From NCBI GenBank assembly GCA_004020875.1, contig SAPZ01000025.1:1-64000 (forward strand): a stretch of DNA of 64,000 nucleotides, read 5' to 3'. Below, piece after piece: positions 16,754 through 25,906 of the stretch. The notes below the pieces were generated by a model that worked only from the letters and a program-made list of their open reading frames with translations, had not been told where the DNA came from and ran no database searches. This DNA comes from Mesorhizobium sp. GTDB lineage: Bacteria; Pseudomonadota; Alphaproteobacteria; Rhizobiales; Rhizobiaceae. Numbering within the stretch: position 1 is the stretch's first letter; each line of letters opens with the position of its first letter. The translations under genes and the position numbers were made by a program.

Positions 16754-17944
16754 CTACTTCGACCATTTCTTGACTATATCGACAACTTGGTCGACTTCCT
16801 CCTCGCTGTTGTAAAGATGGAGCGAGAACCGAAGGAGGCCTCGTCGCGTTGATGCAACGACCTTGTTTTCCGCAAGATAGCTGTGCAGCGACGGTATGTA
16901 GGCGGCTACTTCTTGCGCTCCGCCGAGTGCAGCCATGTCGCCCACCGCCACAATACTCCCAGTGTGCTCGCCAGGAGGCCCACCACAGACAGGCAGTCCG
17001 GCTTGTAGCAGTCCTGAAGCCAGTCGAGTTGCCAAAGATGTCACGTGCTTGTCGATTGCTTCTGTCCCGATTTCCAGCAATTGCCCCAGGGATGCGTGGG
17101 CGGCAATCATGCCTGGGAAATTGTAATGCCCGATGTCAAAACGAGGCGCCCCAGCCCGCAGCTTGGCGGCGTTGAGAATGGGAGCCGATTCTGGTGCGTT
17201 CCCGAGATCGACGCTAAAGCGAGCGAGGTAGGCTGGCTTTAGCTGATCTGCCCAATCCCGGCGGCAGTAGAGAAATCCCGATCCGTAGAGGCCCATCAAT
17301 CCCTTCACAGTCGAGACGGCCAAACCATCTACTCCCAACCGGTTGACATCGGTATGGAGTATTCCGACCGACTGAGTCCCATCCGCCAAGAGGAAGGCGC
17401 CATGACGCCTGCAGGCCTCCGCGACAGGTTGTGTGACTGTCCGAAAACCAGGAACCATCGTTGCGGTTGAAAGCGCCACAACGCGAGTCCTGGAATCAAG
17501 CGCATTGACAATCGCATCTACGGGAATCGCACCATTATCCGGCTCCACTAATTTGAGATCAACATTATGTAGAGCTTTCACTTGGAGCCATGGCAGGATG
17601 TTGTTTGCATGCTCAAGTTGAGGGCATAAGACAACGCTGTCGCCGGGTCGCCAGTCAATCGCGTTGGCGATTATGTTGATCCCCTCTGACGCGTTCTTTG
17701 TGATAGCAATTTCATCTTTATCTGCACCAACAAATCGAGCAAATCTGGCGCGTGTCTTCTCGATGTCCGCCAACTGGCTAAGCTCATCGTTTATCCCGTG
17801 CAATCTGTTATTAAGATGCTCCTCAAAGGATCTTCTGGTAATTCGAGAGATCAATCCTTGATTGGCAACATCCATGTAAATAGAGTTTTGGATGGCCGGA
17901 AAATCTTCACGGATGCTGTTTAATGGAAGCACACTGCCGTTCAT
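16754..17944 (-). CDS. Class V aminotransferase-fold PLP enzyme
   Basis: 396 residues from ATG 17944; an in-frame TTG at 17962 is the alternative. The fold of the class V group (cysteine desulfurase, isopenicillin-N epimerase, kynureninase) is indicated by IYMDVANQGLIS near residue 22, EIAITKNASEGINIIA near 82, HANNILPW near 110, the Asp in LLADGTQSVG, and the PLP lysine in VSTVKGLMGLYGSGFLY. No cysteine-desulfurase loop is obvious, so an epimerase- or lyase-like member is more likely than an iron-sulfur enzyme. First gene of the operon 17944 to 14704. The gap to the M20 gene is 32 bases. Confidence 0.88.
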   Translation of the reverse strand: MNGSVLPLNSIREDFPAIQNSIYMDVANQGLISRITRRSFEEHLNNRLHGINDELSQLADIEKTRARFARFVGADKDEIAITKNASEGINIIANAIDWRPGDSVVLCPQLEHANNILPWLQVKALHNVDLKLVEPDNGAIPVDAIVNALDSRTRVVALSTATMVPGFRTVTQPVAEACRRHGAFLLADGTQSVGILHTDVNRLGVDGLAVSTVKGLMGLYGSGFLYCRRDWADQLKPAYLARFSVDLGNAPESAPILNAAKLRAGAPRFDIGHYNFPGMIAAHASLGQLLEIGTEAIDKHVTSLATRLASGLLQAGLPVCGGPPGEHTGSIVAVGDMAALGGAQEVAAYIPSLHSYLAENKVVASTRRGLLRFSLHLYNSEEEVDQVVDIVKKWSK

Positions 17945-18613
17945 CGTTAGAGAGCTCGTCAATTACGGTTACATTTGTCCAGACGCCGCGGACAGACGTT
18001 CAAGCGCCAACGCGGCTGGCGGCAGCGGGGAACTAGCTTCGTCTCTGCAGGATTCATCCTATCCGTTATACTGTGGGAAATTCCCCCTATTTATCGCCCA
18101 TGTTGAGGATTTTCTGCATAGATGCGAACTGCACGCAGACTTTCGAGCCGGGAGGGAGCAGCCAATCGTGCGCGCAGGCACTTTGCATCGGGAGGCCCGC
18201 GCCGTCAGCGCCTCGAGACAGTGGACGCGACGTCAGCGGTGACGGCAGCCGCATTCTTACCCGATCACAAGCTTGCCATCTCAACGGGCAGAACACTCCG
18301 ACGGACCGCACGCGCGCCGAGGCTGCCGGAAGTGAAGTGATCTAAGCCGGCGAGGGTTCAGGCTCCCGACGCGGGGCACAACCTTCGCGCAGATTTCGCC
18401 CGACCCGCCGCCGTTTTCTAGACATTTGGATTGCTGGGGGTGGCTGCCGATGCAACAGCAATGTCGACGAGGACGGAGGCTTTTGAGCAATCAAGGCCAA
18501 ATCAACGCAGGTTTCCTGCGCAAACTCGGAAACGACGGCAACGTTGTGCGCAGATCAGATGCTACGATAGGCCGTCCAGCGCGTGGCGCGCCTCTTTGTT
18601 TCGAAGGGCTCCT
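17945..18613. other. Divergent intergenic region between class V and M24 genes
   Basis: About 670 bases with no credible gene. It contains the perfect palindrome at 18506-18520 before the M24 gene and a poor match (TTGAGGATTTTCTGCA, from 18103) about 160 bases before the class V operon. Confidence 0.5.
18506..18520 (+). promoter_or_regulatory. Putative operator, copy F (perfect palindrome)
   Basis: CGCAGGTTTCCTGCG: two 6-base arms, exactly inverted, around TTT. It ends 93 bases before the M24 start at 18614 and is the best-formed member of the set. Confidence 0.6.
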
Positions 18614-19792
18614 ATGAAAGTTTCCGGCATAGACACCATAAAGGTAGAAAAAGACCTGGCTTTTACTATCCAGGAGTATCAAAGAAGGCTCAAGGCGGTA
18701 CGCGAAGGCATTGCAGCCCGGGATCTGGACATCCTCGTGGTGACCATCCCCGAGAACATGCTTTACTTAAGCGGTTACAACACGCTCGGTTATGCCTCCG
18801 CCCAGTATCTGCTTATCCCGCTGCAAGGGGAGCCCCTCCATATCACCCGTGGCATTGAAGAGGTGAATGTCCGGGCCTATTCGTGGATAGATAACAGTAC
18901 CAGCTACATGGACCACGAGGCCCCGCTCGAGCTGCTCGCGGAAACGCTGCGTAACCTGGGTTTTGCCAAGGCGAAGGTAGGGTTCGAGAAAAAGTCTTGG
19001 TTCTTCTCGATCGCCGATTACGAAGCGCTCAAGACCCTTCTCCCTGACGTCCGTTTCGAAGATGGGTCGATGATTGTCGAGGCGGTCCGCGTCGTCAAAT
19101 CCGATGCCGAAATAGACTATATCCGGCAGGCAGCGCGGATTGCCGAGGCCGGCATCGAAGCGGGCATCAACCAGATAAGGGCCGGCGTGAACGAGAATGA
19201 AATCGCCGCCGAAATCCAGCGCGTAGTCACGCTCAAGGGAAGTGAATACCCCGGCTACCCGCCGTTTGTGACTTCGGGCGTGCGCACGAGCTATGCGCAT
19301 GGCACGTGGTCGGGCCGGCAGATTCAGCCGGGTGATCCTGTCTTCCTCGAACTGTCCGGCACCGTTCGACGCTATAGCGCCGCGATTATGCGGGCTTCCG
19401 TGGTCAGTCCATCCAACCGTGAACTCGAGAAAATGGAGGACGTGTCACGAAGGGCGCTGGAAAACATGCTCGACGGCATACGTCCTGATCGCCCCCTCGG
19501 TGAGGTGTGGAGTATCTGGTCGCAGACTGTCAACGATGGAGGCTATGAAGGCCGCTTCAAGCGTACGGGGTATTCCATCGGCATCAGCTACCCGCCGGAT
19601 TGGGGCGAAGGGCACATCCTGTCGTTTAAGCGAGGGGAAACGCGGATCCTCAAGCCCAATATGGTCTTCCATATCCCCTCGATGGTCAAGGCTTTCGGCT
19701 TTGCGGACGTCGGCACCAGCGAGACTGTTCGCGTGACCGAAACTGGCTGCGAGATTTTGACGAACTACAAACGTCAGCTTTACGTCCGCTAA
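18614..19792 (+). CDS. M24-family 'pita-bread' hydrolase (creatinase / ectoine hydrolase-like)
   Basis: 392 residues from ATG 18614 (GAAGGG upstream). A longer in-frame extension to 18431 is not family-like. Residues ~15-150 are the creatinase N-terminal domain (MLYLSGYNTLGYASAQ), and residues ~165-390 the M24 catalytic domain. The five metal ligands of true aminopeptidases are not kept: the first Asp position reads FLELSG, the second falls in SAAIMRA, and the His of the GHGIG motif reads GYSIGI. A His in YAHGTW and Glu residues remain, the pattern of metal-free creatinase and DoeA-type ectoine hydrolase. It probably opens a C-N bond in a cyclic or guanidino-like amino compound rather than Xaa-Pro peptides. 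It has the best operator copy upstream. Confidence 0.85.
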   Translation: MKVSGIDTIKVEKDLAFTIQEYQRRLKAVREGIAARDLDILVVTIPENMLYLSGYNTLGYASAQYLLIPLQGEPLHITRGIEEVNVRAYSWIDNSTSYMDHEAPLELLAETLRNLGFAKAKVGFEKKSWFFSIADYEALKTLLPDVRFEDGSMIVEAVRVVKSDAEIDYIRQAARIAEAGIEAGINQIRAGVNENEIAAEIQRVVTLKGSEYPGYPPFVTSGVRTSYAHGTWSGRQIQPGDPVFLELSGTVRRYSAAIMRASVVSPSNRELEKMEDVSRRALENMLDGIRPDRPLGEVWSIWSQTVNDGGYEGRFKRTGYSIGISYPPDWGEGHILSFKRGETRILKPNMVFHIPSMVKAFGFADVGTSETVRVTETGCEILTNYKRQLYVR

Positions 19793-20131
19793 AACCAGAC
19801 GCAGACTTCTGACCTTCATGATACCAGGCGCCCGGCCAATCGAGAACAACATCGGTGTGTTCCGATTGCGGCCCGGTTCGCTGCCAGGCCAGTAGACGCG
19901 CAATGTTAACGCACCTCCAAACGTCGCTTCGTCCAACACGGCAGCAGCTGGCGAACATGCGCGTGATCCCGATAAGTGCTTGTAGGTCCGTTCTCCATCG
20001 CCCAAGTGAAACCTTCTTCACGGGCGGTGTCGCCTTGATCAAGTATAGGCCTGATGAGGGCTGAAATTCAGAGAGTTAGCGATCTGCCGCCAGGTCGTGA
20101 TGGCATTGGCCGAAGTCAAAGGAGCATTCCG
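19793..20131. other. Intergenic region upstream of beta-lactamase-family gene
   Basis: About 340 bases, no gene seen, and no convincing copy of the 15-bp operator. The last ~15 bases (GGAGCATTCCG) resemble the ribosome-site context of the SBP genes. Confidence 0.45.
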
Positions 20132-21445
20132 ATGTCTCAGGAATTCGAAGATATCAACCGCCGCGTTGCCGGCACCTCACAGACCAATCCCGAGTTATGG
20201 CGGCCCGATGCGACGCTGGGTGCGCCTATGATCCCACCCGACGAGTGGTCTTTTTGGCCTTATAGCAAATGGACATACTCGCACGTAAGCGAATCTACGC
20301 GAACCGCCCGGGTTTGGCGCGGGCCAGGACCGGTCCTGCCGCTTCCAAGCCGGATCAGGGGGGATATCGGTGATATCGAAGTTGAGTCCAGCGACGGCCA
20401 ACGCGCCACGATCCGCGAATACCTCGAGAGGGACTATACTGACGGGTTTCTGGTTTTGCACCAGGGCGAGATCGTGTTCGAAACATACATGAATGGCATG
20501 GAACCGCATTCTCAACACATCGCTAGATCGGGTTCCAAGTCCATCACCGGGACGGTGTTCGGGATTCTAGTGCACCGTGGGCTTATTGATCCTGAAAGTC
20601 TGGTAACACGGTATCTGCCGGAACTGCAGGCGACCGCCTATCGCGGGGCCACGGTGCAGCACTTGCTGGACATGACTGCGGGCGCCACTCTCAAGGGTTT
20701 GTGGTACGTGCCAAACAACGATTACTTTAATTACGTTGTAGCAACAGGATACTTCGGCCCCCCGGAGGGACATCCTGACGCACCCGCCGACATATGGCAG
20801 GCCATTCTGCGGATAACCGAGCAGGAGGCGCCGCACGGCGCGCGGTTCAAGTACTTTGACCCCAACATCGACGTGCTAGGGCTAATCATGCAGAGCGTAT
20901 CAGGCAAGTTTCTCCCGGAACTGTACAGCAGCGAATTATGGAGTCCGATAGGGGCGGAGGAAGACGCCTACCAAATCGTAGACAAATCTCGTTTTTCGAT
21001 GTCGTCCGGTGGATTTCAAGCCACACTCCGTGATTTCGCGCGCTTCGCGCTGCTGCATCTTCGCGGCGGCAGGCTCAACGGCAGGCAGATCGTTCCATCT
21101 GAATGGATCGAGGCGATAAGACGCCCTAAGCCTCTTCTATTCGACTTGTTCGCGCCGAACGGTTCTTATGCCGATGCCAGTTCAGACCTGCCCAATGGCG
21201 CTTATCACAATACTTTCTGGATTCAAGACCAAGAGAGAGGCGCCTACATCGCGTGGGGATATGGTGGCCAGGTGATCTATATTGATCCGCGGGCGGACTT
21301 CGCAGCGGTGAAGCTCTCACACCAGCCTGGCCAATCACCGGTGAAGCGGGCACAGTGGCCTGACCAAGTTTACCAGACCCCCAAAGCCCTTCCGTTTGAC
21401 GCGTTCGGGGCGATTCGCGCCATCCGAGATGCACTGGAAAGTTAA
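20132..21445 (+). CDS. Serine hydrolase, beta-lactamase fold (class C / NylB-like family)
   Basis: 437 residues from ATG 20132, with AAAGGAG 7 bases upstream. The active-site SxxK is SGSK (in ARSGSKSITG). The second motif region reads FKYFDPNIDV, and the third region AWGYGGQ replaces KTG, as in esterase- and amidase-type members such as 6-aminohexanoate-dimer hydrolase. LDMTAGATLKG and LRDFARFALLHLRGGRLNG are family segments. There is no signal peptide, so it is probably cytoplasmic and acts on an imported amide or ester. Its first 14 residues, MSQEFEDINRRVAG, and the bases just before them match the start of the SBP genes at 6063 and 8369. That suggests the coding region was joined to a copied SBP leader. 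Confidence 0.88.
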   Translation: MSQEFEDINRRVAGTSQTNPELWRPDATLGAPMIPPDEWSFWPYSKWTYSHVSESTRTARVWRGPGPVLPLPSRIRGDIGDIEVESSDGQRATIREYLERDYTDGFLVLHQGEIVFETYMNGMEPHSQHIARSGSKSITGTVFGILVHRGLIDPESLVTRYLPELQATAYRGATVQHLLDMTAGATLKGLWYVPNNDYFNYVVATGYFGPPEGHPDAPADIWQAILRITEQEAPHGARFKYFDPNIDVLGLIMQSVSGKFLPELYSSELWSPIGAEEDAYQIVDKSRFSMSSGGFQATLRDFARFALLHLRGGRLNGRQIVPSEWIEAIRRPKPLLFDLFAPNGSYADASSDLPNGAYHNTFWIQDQERGAYIAWGYGGQVIYIDPRADFAAVKLSHQPGQSPVKRAQWPDQVYQTPKALPFDAFGAIRAIRDALES

Positions 21446-21611
21446 GATTTGTGTGACCGGTGCCAGACCACAGCGGTTCGGCGATGCAACACCGCGGGAG
21501 GGGCAGGGGCAGGTTACGCACGAAGGTAAGTGGATTTTAGCGATCTTGATCTAGCACGGCCTGGATTGGTTGTGTTAGCCGGTGTTGCTGCCGAACTCCA
21601 GACCAGCGCGG

Positions 21612-21800
21612 TCAACCGGTTGTCACGCGCCGTCCCGCCGACATCAACGCAATGGACTTTGTCGAGGCGGCCAAAATGCGGGACGAAGGCCGCGGCTGGA
21701 TCATCTTCTGCGAGGTTCTGCCCGATGTCTGTCGCCGCTGGTCTCCGAACTCGGCCTGCGCTTCATCTTCGCCGTGCTCTTCCTGTCTGCCCCGTCCTTT
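21612..21800 (+). pseudogene. Fragment of a DppC-type permease gene
   Basis: Nucleotides from ACCGGTTGTCACGCGC onward follow 12119-12310 of the intact permease closely. Encoded pieces are MDFVEAAKMRDEGRGWIIF and then, after a frameshift, PNSACASSSP instead of SELGLRFIF. Both ends are missing. It is the relic of a second transporter A-like operon, truncated next to IS66 debris. Confidence 0.75.
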
Positions 21801-21866
21801 CGTATCCTCACGGACGGCCGTCTTGCTGAGCAGGCTGAAGGCTGCAACCTCAGTGCAAGCACTAAG

Positions 21867-22300
21867 AGTAGCCCTGTGACGAAGCATCAGGTTGAGCGGC
21901 TGGTCGCGGCGACGTTCGAGGCTGGGACCAGTGTTTCGGAGATCGCGCGATCGCGAGCCTTCATGTGAGCCAGCTTTTCCGGTGCCGCAAGGAGTCTGCC
22001 AGATCTCGGTGCCGTCCGTGCAGCTTGTTACCGTGGAGGTCGTTGAGGCACAGCCACCGCCGATCTCCGATCTCCCGACCGCGCAAGAAGAGCAGCACGG
22101 TGAAAATCGAGCTGGCGGCGTCCGTCGGCTGCGGATTGAGAGTGATATCGACACCTATGCGCTCGGCGGGATCCTGGATGTGCGCTGGAGCGGCGATAAT
22201 CCCGGTTCCGAGCGGCGTGAAGGTGTGGCTCGCCACCTGGTTGTACGGACATGCGCAAGGCTTCCCCGGCATTGATGGTGCAGGAGACGTCGAAGCGCAA
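21867..22300 (+). mobile_element. IS66-family remnant (orfA and orfB pieces)
   Basis: KHQVERLVAATFEAGTSVSE followed by IARSRAFMSQLFRCRKE fits the helix-turn-helix of the IS66 OrfA protein. TVKIELAASVGCGLRV is its C-terminal part. IPVPSGVKVWLATW, and in the next frame MRKASPALMVQET, are the beginning of OrfB (normally VPSGVRVWLATGHTDMRKG). Frames are broken and the large transposase gene is absent. It ends at the 3' end of the aminotransferase gene. Confidence 0.65.
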
Positions 22301-22301
22301 T

Positions 22302-23705
22302 TCAGAGGATGTGGCCATCTCGTGCGAGTTCATCCAACACCGATCGGACAGCGGCCTCGGCTATTGCGGCGATCTCCTCAACTTCTGCCTTCGTGGCTAC
22401 CAGCGGCGGAGCAAAGCCAAGAATGTCACCGTGCGGCATAGCGCGAGCGATAAGACCCCTGTCGCGAGCTGCTTTTGAAATTCGCGCCCCAACCTTGAGC
22501 GTCGGATCAAAACGCTTGCAATTGTGGCGATCGGCGACGAACTCGATTGCGCCCATGAGGCCAACGCCGCGCACTTCGCCGACGATCGGCAACTGCGCGA
22601 ATCTTTCCGTCAATTGCGCCTGGAAGAATGCACCAACGTCGCGAGCATTTCCGGGCAGGTCTTCCTTCTCGACGATGTCGAGAACCGCGTTCGCCGCCGC
22701 GGCTCCGATCGGATGACCTGAGTAGGTATAGCCGTGGGAGAATGCGCCGACCTTGTCGGCCCCATCCTCCATGACTTTATACACCTTCTCCCCGACGATT
22801 GCCGCGGACAGAGGGAAGTAGGCCGAAGTCAGACCCTTGGCGACCGTAATTAGGTCGGGTTCGATGCCATAGTGCTGGGAGCCGAACATCGAGCCCGTTC
22901 GGCCGAAACCGGTGATGACTTCATCGGCGATGAGCAGCACATCGTGCTTTTTGAGAACGGCCTGAATCGCCTGCCAATACCCTTCCGGCGGAGGCGTGAT
23001 GCCACCGGTGCCGAGCACCGGCTCGCCAATGAAGGCGCCAACATTGTCCGGGCCAAGCCGTTGGATCAGTTTGTCGAGTTCCTGGGCTCGCCGCGCCGAA
23101 AACTCCACTTCGGTCTCGCCCGCGTTTGCTCCCCAGTAGTGATGTGGGACACCGGTGTGAACAATCTGTGGGAGCGGCAGGTCCATGTGGTCGTGGTAGA
23201 AGCTCATGCCGGTCATGGACCCCGACACGACACTGCAGCCGTGATAGCCGCGCTCACGCGAGATGATCTTCTTCTTGTTCGGCTTGCCACGCAGATTGTT
23301 GTAATACCAGACGAGCTTGGCCTGCGTTTCGTTGGCGTCCGAGCCGGACATGCCGTAGAACACCTTGCTCATCTTGCCCGGCGCCATTTTCACAAGGCGA
23401 TCAGAGAGGATTGCGAGTTCGTCCGTCGTGTGGGCCGCGTAGGAATGGTAGTAGGCCAGGCGAAAGGCCTGGCGCGAGATCGCTTCGGCGACTTCGGTGC
23501 GGCCATATCCAACATTTACACAATAAAGACCGGCGAACCCGTCGATCAACTGGTTGCCGTGGGCGTCCTGGATGCGGATGCCTTTTCCTGTCTCGACGAT
23601 CGTCGGCTCGCCTAGCTTGCCGGTTGCAAAGTCCTTCAGCTGCGTGAAAGGATGAAGAACAGAATTCCTGTCCTTTTCGCCAATTTCCTTGATATTGATT
23701 GTCAC
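22302..23705 (-). CDS. Class III omega-aminotransferase
   Basis: 467 residues, the standard length for class III (fold type I) aminotransferases. Visible landmarks are IRIQDAHGNQLIDGFAGLYC near residue 44, GYHGCS near 154, the PLP-contacting Asp in LIADEVITGFGRTG near 262, and the PLP lysine in ITVAKGLTSAYFPLSAA near 291. It belongs with omega-amino acid:pyruvate, putrescine and beta-alanine aminotransferases, moving a terminal amino group to pyruvate or 2-oxoglutarate to leave a semialdehyde. The aldehyde dehydrogenase gene ends 12 bases upstream in the same operon and would oxidise that semialdehyde. Its 3' end abuts IS66 debris, but the C terminus looks complete. Confidence 0.92.
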   Translation of the reverse strand: MTINIKEIGEKDRNSVLHPFTQLKDFATGKLGEPTIVETGKGIRIQDAHGNQLIDGFAGLYCVNVGYGRTEVAEAISRQAFRLAYYHSYAAHTTDELAILSDRLVKMAPGKMSKVFYGMSGSDANETQAKLVWYYNNLRGKPNKKKIISRERGYHGCSVVSGSMTGMSFYHDHMDLPLPQIVHTGVPHHYWGANAGETEVEFSARRAQELDKLIQRLGPDNVGAFIGEPVLGTGGITPPPEGYWQAIQAVLKKHDVLLIADEVITGFGRTGSMFGSQHYGIEPDLITVAKGLTSAYFPLSAAIVGEKVYKVMEDGADKVGAFSHGYTYSGHPIGAAAANAVLDIVEKEDLPGNARDVGAFFQAQLTERFAQLPIVGEVRGVGLMGAIEFVADRHNCKRFDPTLKVGARISKAARDRGLIARAMPHGDILGFAPPLVATKAEVEEIAAIAEAAVRSVLDELARDGHIL

Positions 23706-23717
23706 TAGGACGTCCTC

Positions 23718-25196
23718 TTACGCTGCGAGATTTCCGAAGCAGGTGTATTTTGGTTCCAGATACTCTGCGATTCCGTGCCTGGAGCCTTCCCGGCCGAGTC
23801 CGGACTGTTTCCATCCGCCGAAGGGGATGGGCGCTCCCGTAAATTTTGGGGTGTTGACCGCCACCATGCCGTATTCGAGCCGGTCGGTGAGCCGCATCGC
23901 GCGGTTAAGATCTCGGGTGTAAACATACGCCGCAAGACCCATCTCCGAGTTGTTCGCGCGCGCGAGCACCTCCGCTTCGTTTTCGAAGGGCAGAATTGCA
24001 GCCACAGGCCCGAACGTTTCTTCTGTTGCAACCCGCATGTCGTCGGTCACATCGGCGAGCACTGTCGGCATCACGAAGTTCCCGCCAAGAGCGGTATCCT
24101 GTTCGCCGACTATCATTCGAGCCCCTGCTGAAAGAGCCTCGGAGATCTGCCGCCTGCATTTTTCGGCACCAGACGCCTTGGTCATTGGACCGATGTCGAC
24201 GTCGAGCTCCAATCCGTGTCCGACTTTCAGTTTGCTGGTGGCCTTGCCGAATTCTTCGACGAAACGGTCATAGACTCCCCGCTGAACGTAAATCCTGTTT
24301 GCTGCCAGACAGTCCTGGCCGGATGTAGCGAACTTGGCTGCCATGCAGCCAGCGACCGCAGCTTCCATCGGCACGTCGTCGAAAAGGATGAAGGGAGCAT
24401 TGCCGCCCAGTTCGAGCGAAACTTTCTTGACAGTCTTTGCGGACTGCTCGAGCAAGATTCGGCCGACCTCGGTCGAGCCCGTAAATGAGAACGCGCGCAC
24501 ATCGGTATGCTCCAACAGCCGCTTGGCAAGTGGGGGAGCTTCGCCGGTTATCACCTGAAACACGCCGGCGGGGATTCCTGCGTCATCGGCAAGACGGGCA
24601 AGCGCGAGCGCCGACAAGGGGGTTTCTGGAGCGGGCTTTACAATCATGGTGCAGCCAACGGCCAGCGCAGCCCCAGCTTTTCTGGTGATCATTGCCGATG
24701 GAAAATTCCATGGGGTGATTGCAACGGTCACTCCGATCGGCTGCATCTGCACGGCCAGCCGGCTTCCAACTATATGGCTGGGGATTGTTTCGCCGTATGC
24801 TCGCTCGCCCTCCGCTGCAAACCAGTCAAGAAAGCCCGCGGCATATGAGATTTCGCCGCGAGCCTCCGCGATGGGTTTGCCTTGCTCGGCGGTCATAATG
24901 ACGGCCAGATCTTCCGCGTTTTCGCGCATTCCTGTCGCCCACCTCCGGAGGTGTGCGCCACGTTCTGAAGGAAGCAAATCGCGCCACCGCGGGAATGCGC
25001 TTCTCGCGAAATAGACCGCGTCATCTACATCAGACATTTCGCAGGCTGGCACCTGAGCCAGCTCTTCGCCAGTAGCAGGATCCACTACCGCGAGGGTTTC
25101 CGGCTTCCAGAGCCAAGCGCCATTCACATAAGCACCTCTTTGCAGAAGGTCCGGCCGTTTGAGGCCCTCTAATGCAGCGGTTGCGGAACCTTTCAT
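23718..25196 (-). CDS. NAD(P)-dependent aldehyde dehydrogenase (succinate-semialdehyde dehydrogenase-like)
   Basis: 492 residues from ATG 25196 with GGAG 7-8 bases upstream. Family landmarks are TPWNFPSAMITRKAGAALA near residue 150, the nucleotide segment FTGSTEVGR near 236, the general-base Glu in SLELGGNAPF near 259, the catalytic Cys in SGQDCLAANR near 293, and ETFGPVAAI near 389. GabD-type enzymes usually read GQTC or GQVC; Asp before Cys is a small departure. It is the first gene of a two-gene operon with the class III aminotransferase, the usual pairing for catabolism of GABA, beta-alanine, putrescine or diaminobutyrate through a semialdehyde. Confidence 0.92.
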   Translation of the reverse strand: MKGSATAALEGLKRPDLLQRGAYVNGAWLWKPETLAVVDPATGEELAQVPACEMSDVDDAVYFARSAFPRWRDLLPSERGAHLRRWATGMRENAEDLAVIMTAEQGKPIAEARGEISYAAGFLDWFAAEGERAYGETIPSHIVGSRLAVQMQPIGVTVAITPWNFPSAMITRKAGAALAVGCTMIVKPAPETPLSALALARLADDAGIPAGVFQVITGEAPPLAKRLLEHTDVRAFSFTGSTEVGRILLEQSAKTVKKVSLELGGNAPFILFDDVPMEAAVAGCMAAKFATSGQDCLAANRIYVQRGVYDRFVEEFGKATSKLKVGHGLELDVDIGPMTKASGAEKCRRQISEALSAGARMIVGEQDTALGGNFVMPTVLADVTDDMRVATEETFGPVAAILPFENEAEVLARANNSEMGLAAYVYTRDLNRAMRLTDRLEYGMVAVNTPKFTGAPIPFGGWKQSGLGREGSRHGIAEYLEPKYTCFGNLAA

Positions 25197-25906
25197 CTAT
25201 AACTCCGGGTCGGGCGTTCGATTTCATCAAACTAGCCCGCTAAGGTCGTCGATTGGCAGCGCAGTTGCGGGCTACTAAGCCCTTTTTCTGCGAATACTGA
25301 GGTGCCGACGAACATATCCCGCCTTGCTTGACTGGTGCGTCGCTTTTGCTTGAAGAATGGCAGCACAGGCGGCGCGAATGCGGGATGAACGGTATCTCGC
25401 AGGTGTCACCTAATGGTGATTAAAGAGCGCCCAGGCATTGTCTAGCAGTACTTCCGCATTCCGCCGAACTGAAGTCTCCAATCCCCTGCTCAGTCTGCGT
25501 GCCGTTTGCGACGCTCGAATATGCATAGGCGCCAGCAAGCCCGGCATCGCGAAAGGCGCAAGCGTCCGCCCGGGACACAGCCGCGTGCGATGAACTGCTG
25601 AACGACACGGTGTTCACCTGGTCGCACAGACCGCGCGTCGAGGCCCTATAGAGGGCGCCGACCAGAACAGCGCGCGGCCTCGCTCGCAGAGCGAATGGCA
25701 GCGCTGAACGAGTTCGGACAACTTTTAATGGGCTACGGTCGCGCCCTGCTCAATGCGAAACGCTCCACGCCAGCGACCGTCGCTTCCGCCGCCCTTGAGG
25801 GCAAATCCAACGCCGGAAAATGACTCAAAGCTGAATAGACTAGTCTGGGTGATCGTCGGGGGCGCGGCATGCAACACAAGACAATGAGCTAAGAGCCTCC
25901 GCCTTT
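25197..25906. other. Intergenic region with short coding-like debris
   Basis: About 700 bases. It holds a weak operator-like site at 25278-25292. A short plus-strand stretch near 25690-25823 could encode MAALNEFGQLLMGYGRALLN and a tail ending SNAGK. I do not recognise it. No complete gene seen. Confidence 0.4.
25278..25292 (-). promoter_or_regulatory. Possible operator, copy H (poor match)
   Basis: Plus-strand AGCCCTTTTTCTGCG keeps the TTT core and TGCG arm but only 9 of 15 positions. It lies 81 bases before the aldehyde dehydrogenase start, a similar spacing to the better copies. It could be chance. Confidence 0.25.

Noticed and set aside
14704..19792. A standard ectoine degradation (doe/eut) operon
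   Set aside because: The M24 and Lrp/AsnC genes fit, but the expected DoeB deacetylase, racemase, dehydratase and cyclodeaminase genes are not present in order. Resemblance is limited to single members.
19981..20131. Copy of the 15-bp operator upstream of the beta-lactamase-family gene
   Set aside because: The best alignment keeps only scattered positions without the TTT core and TGC arm, so it is not counted.
22872..23615. 247-codon plus-strand frame
   Set aside because: Antisense to the class III aminotransferase gene.
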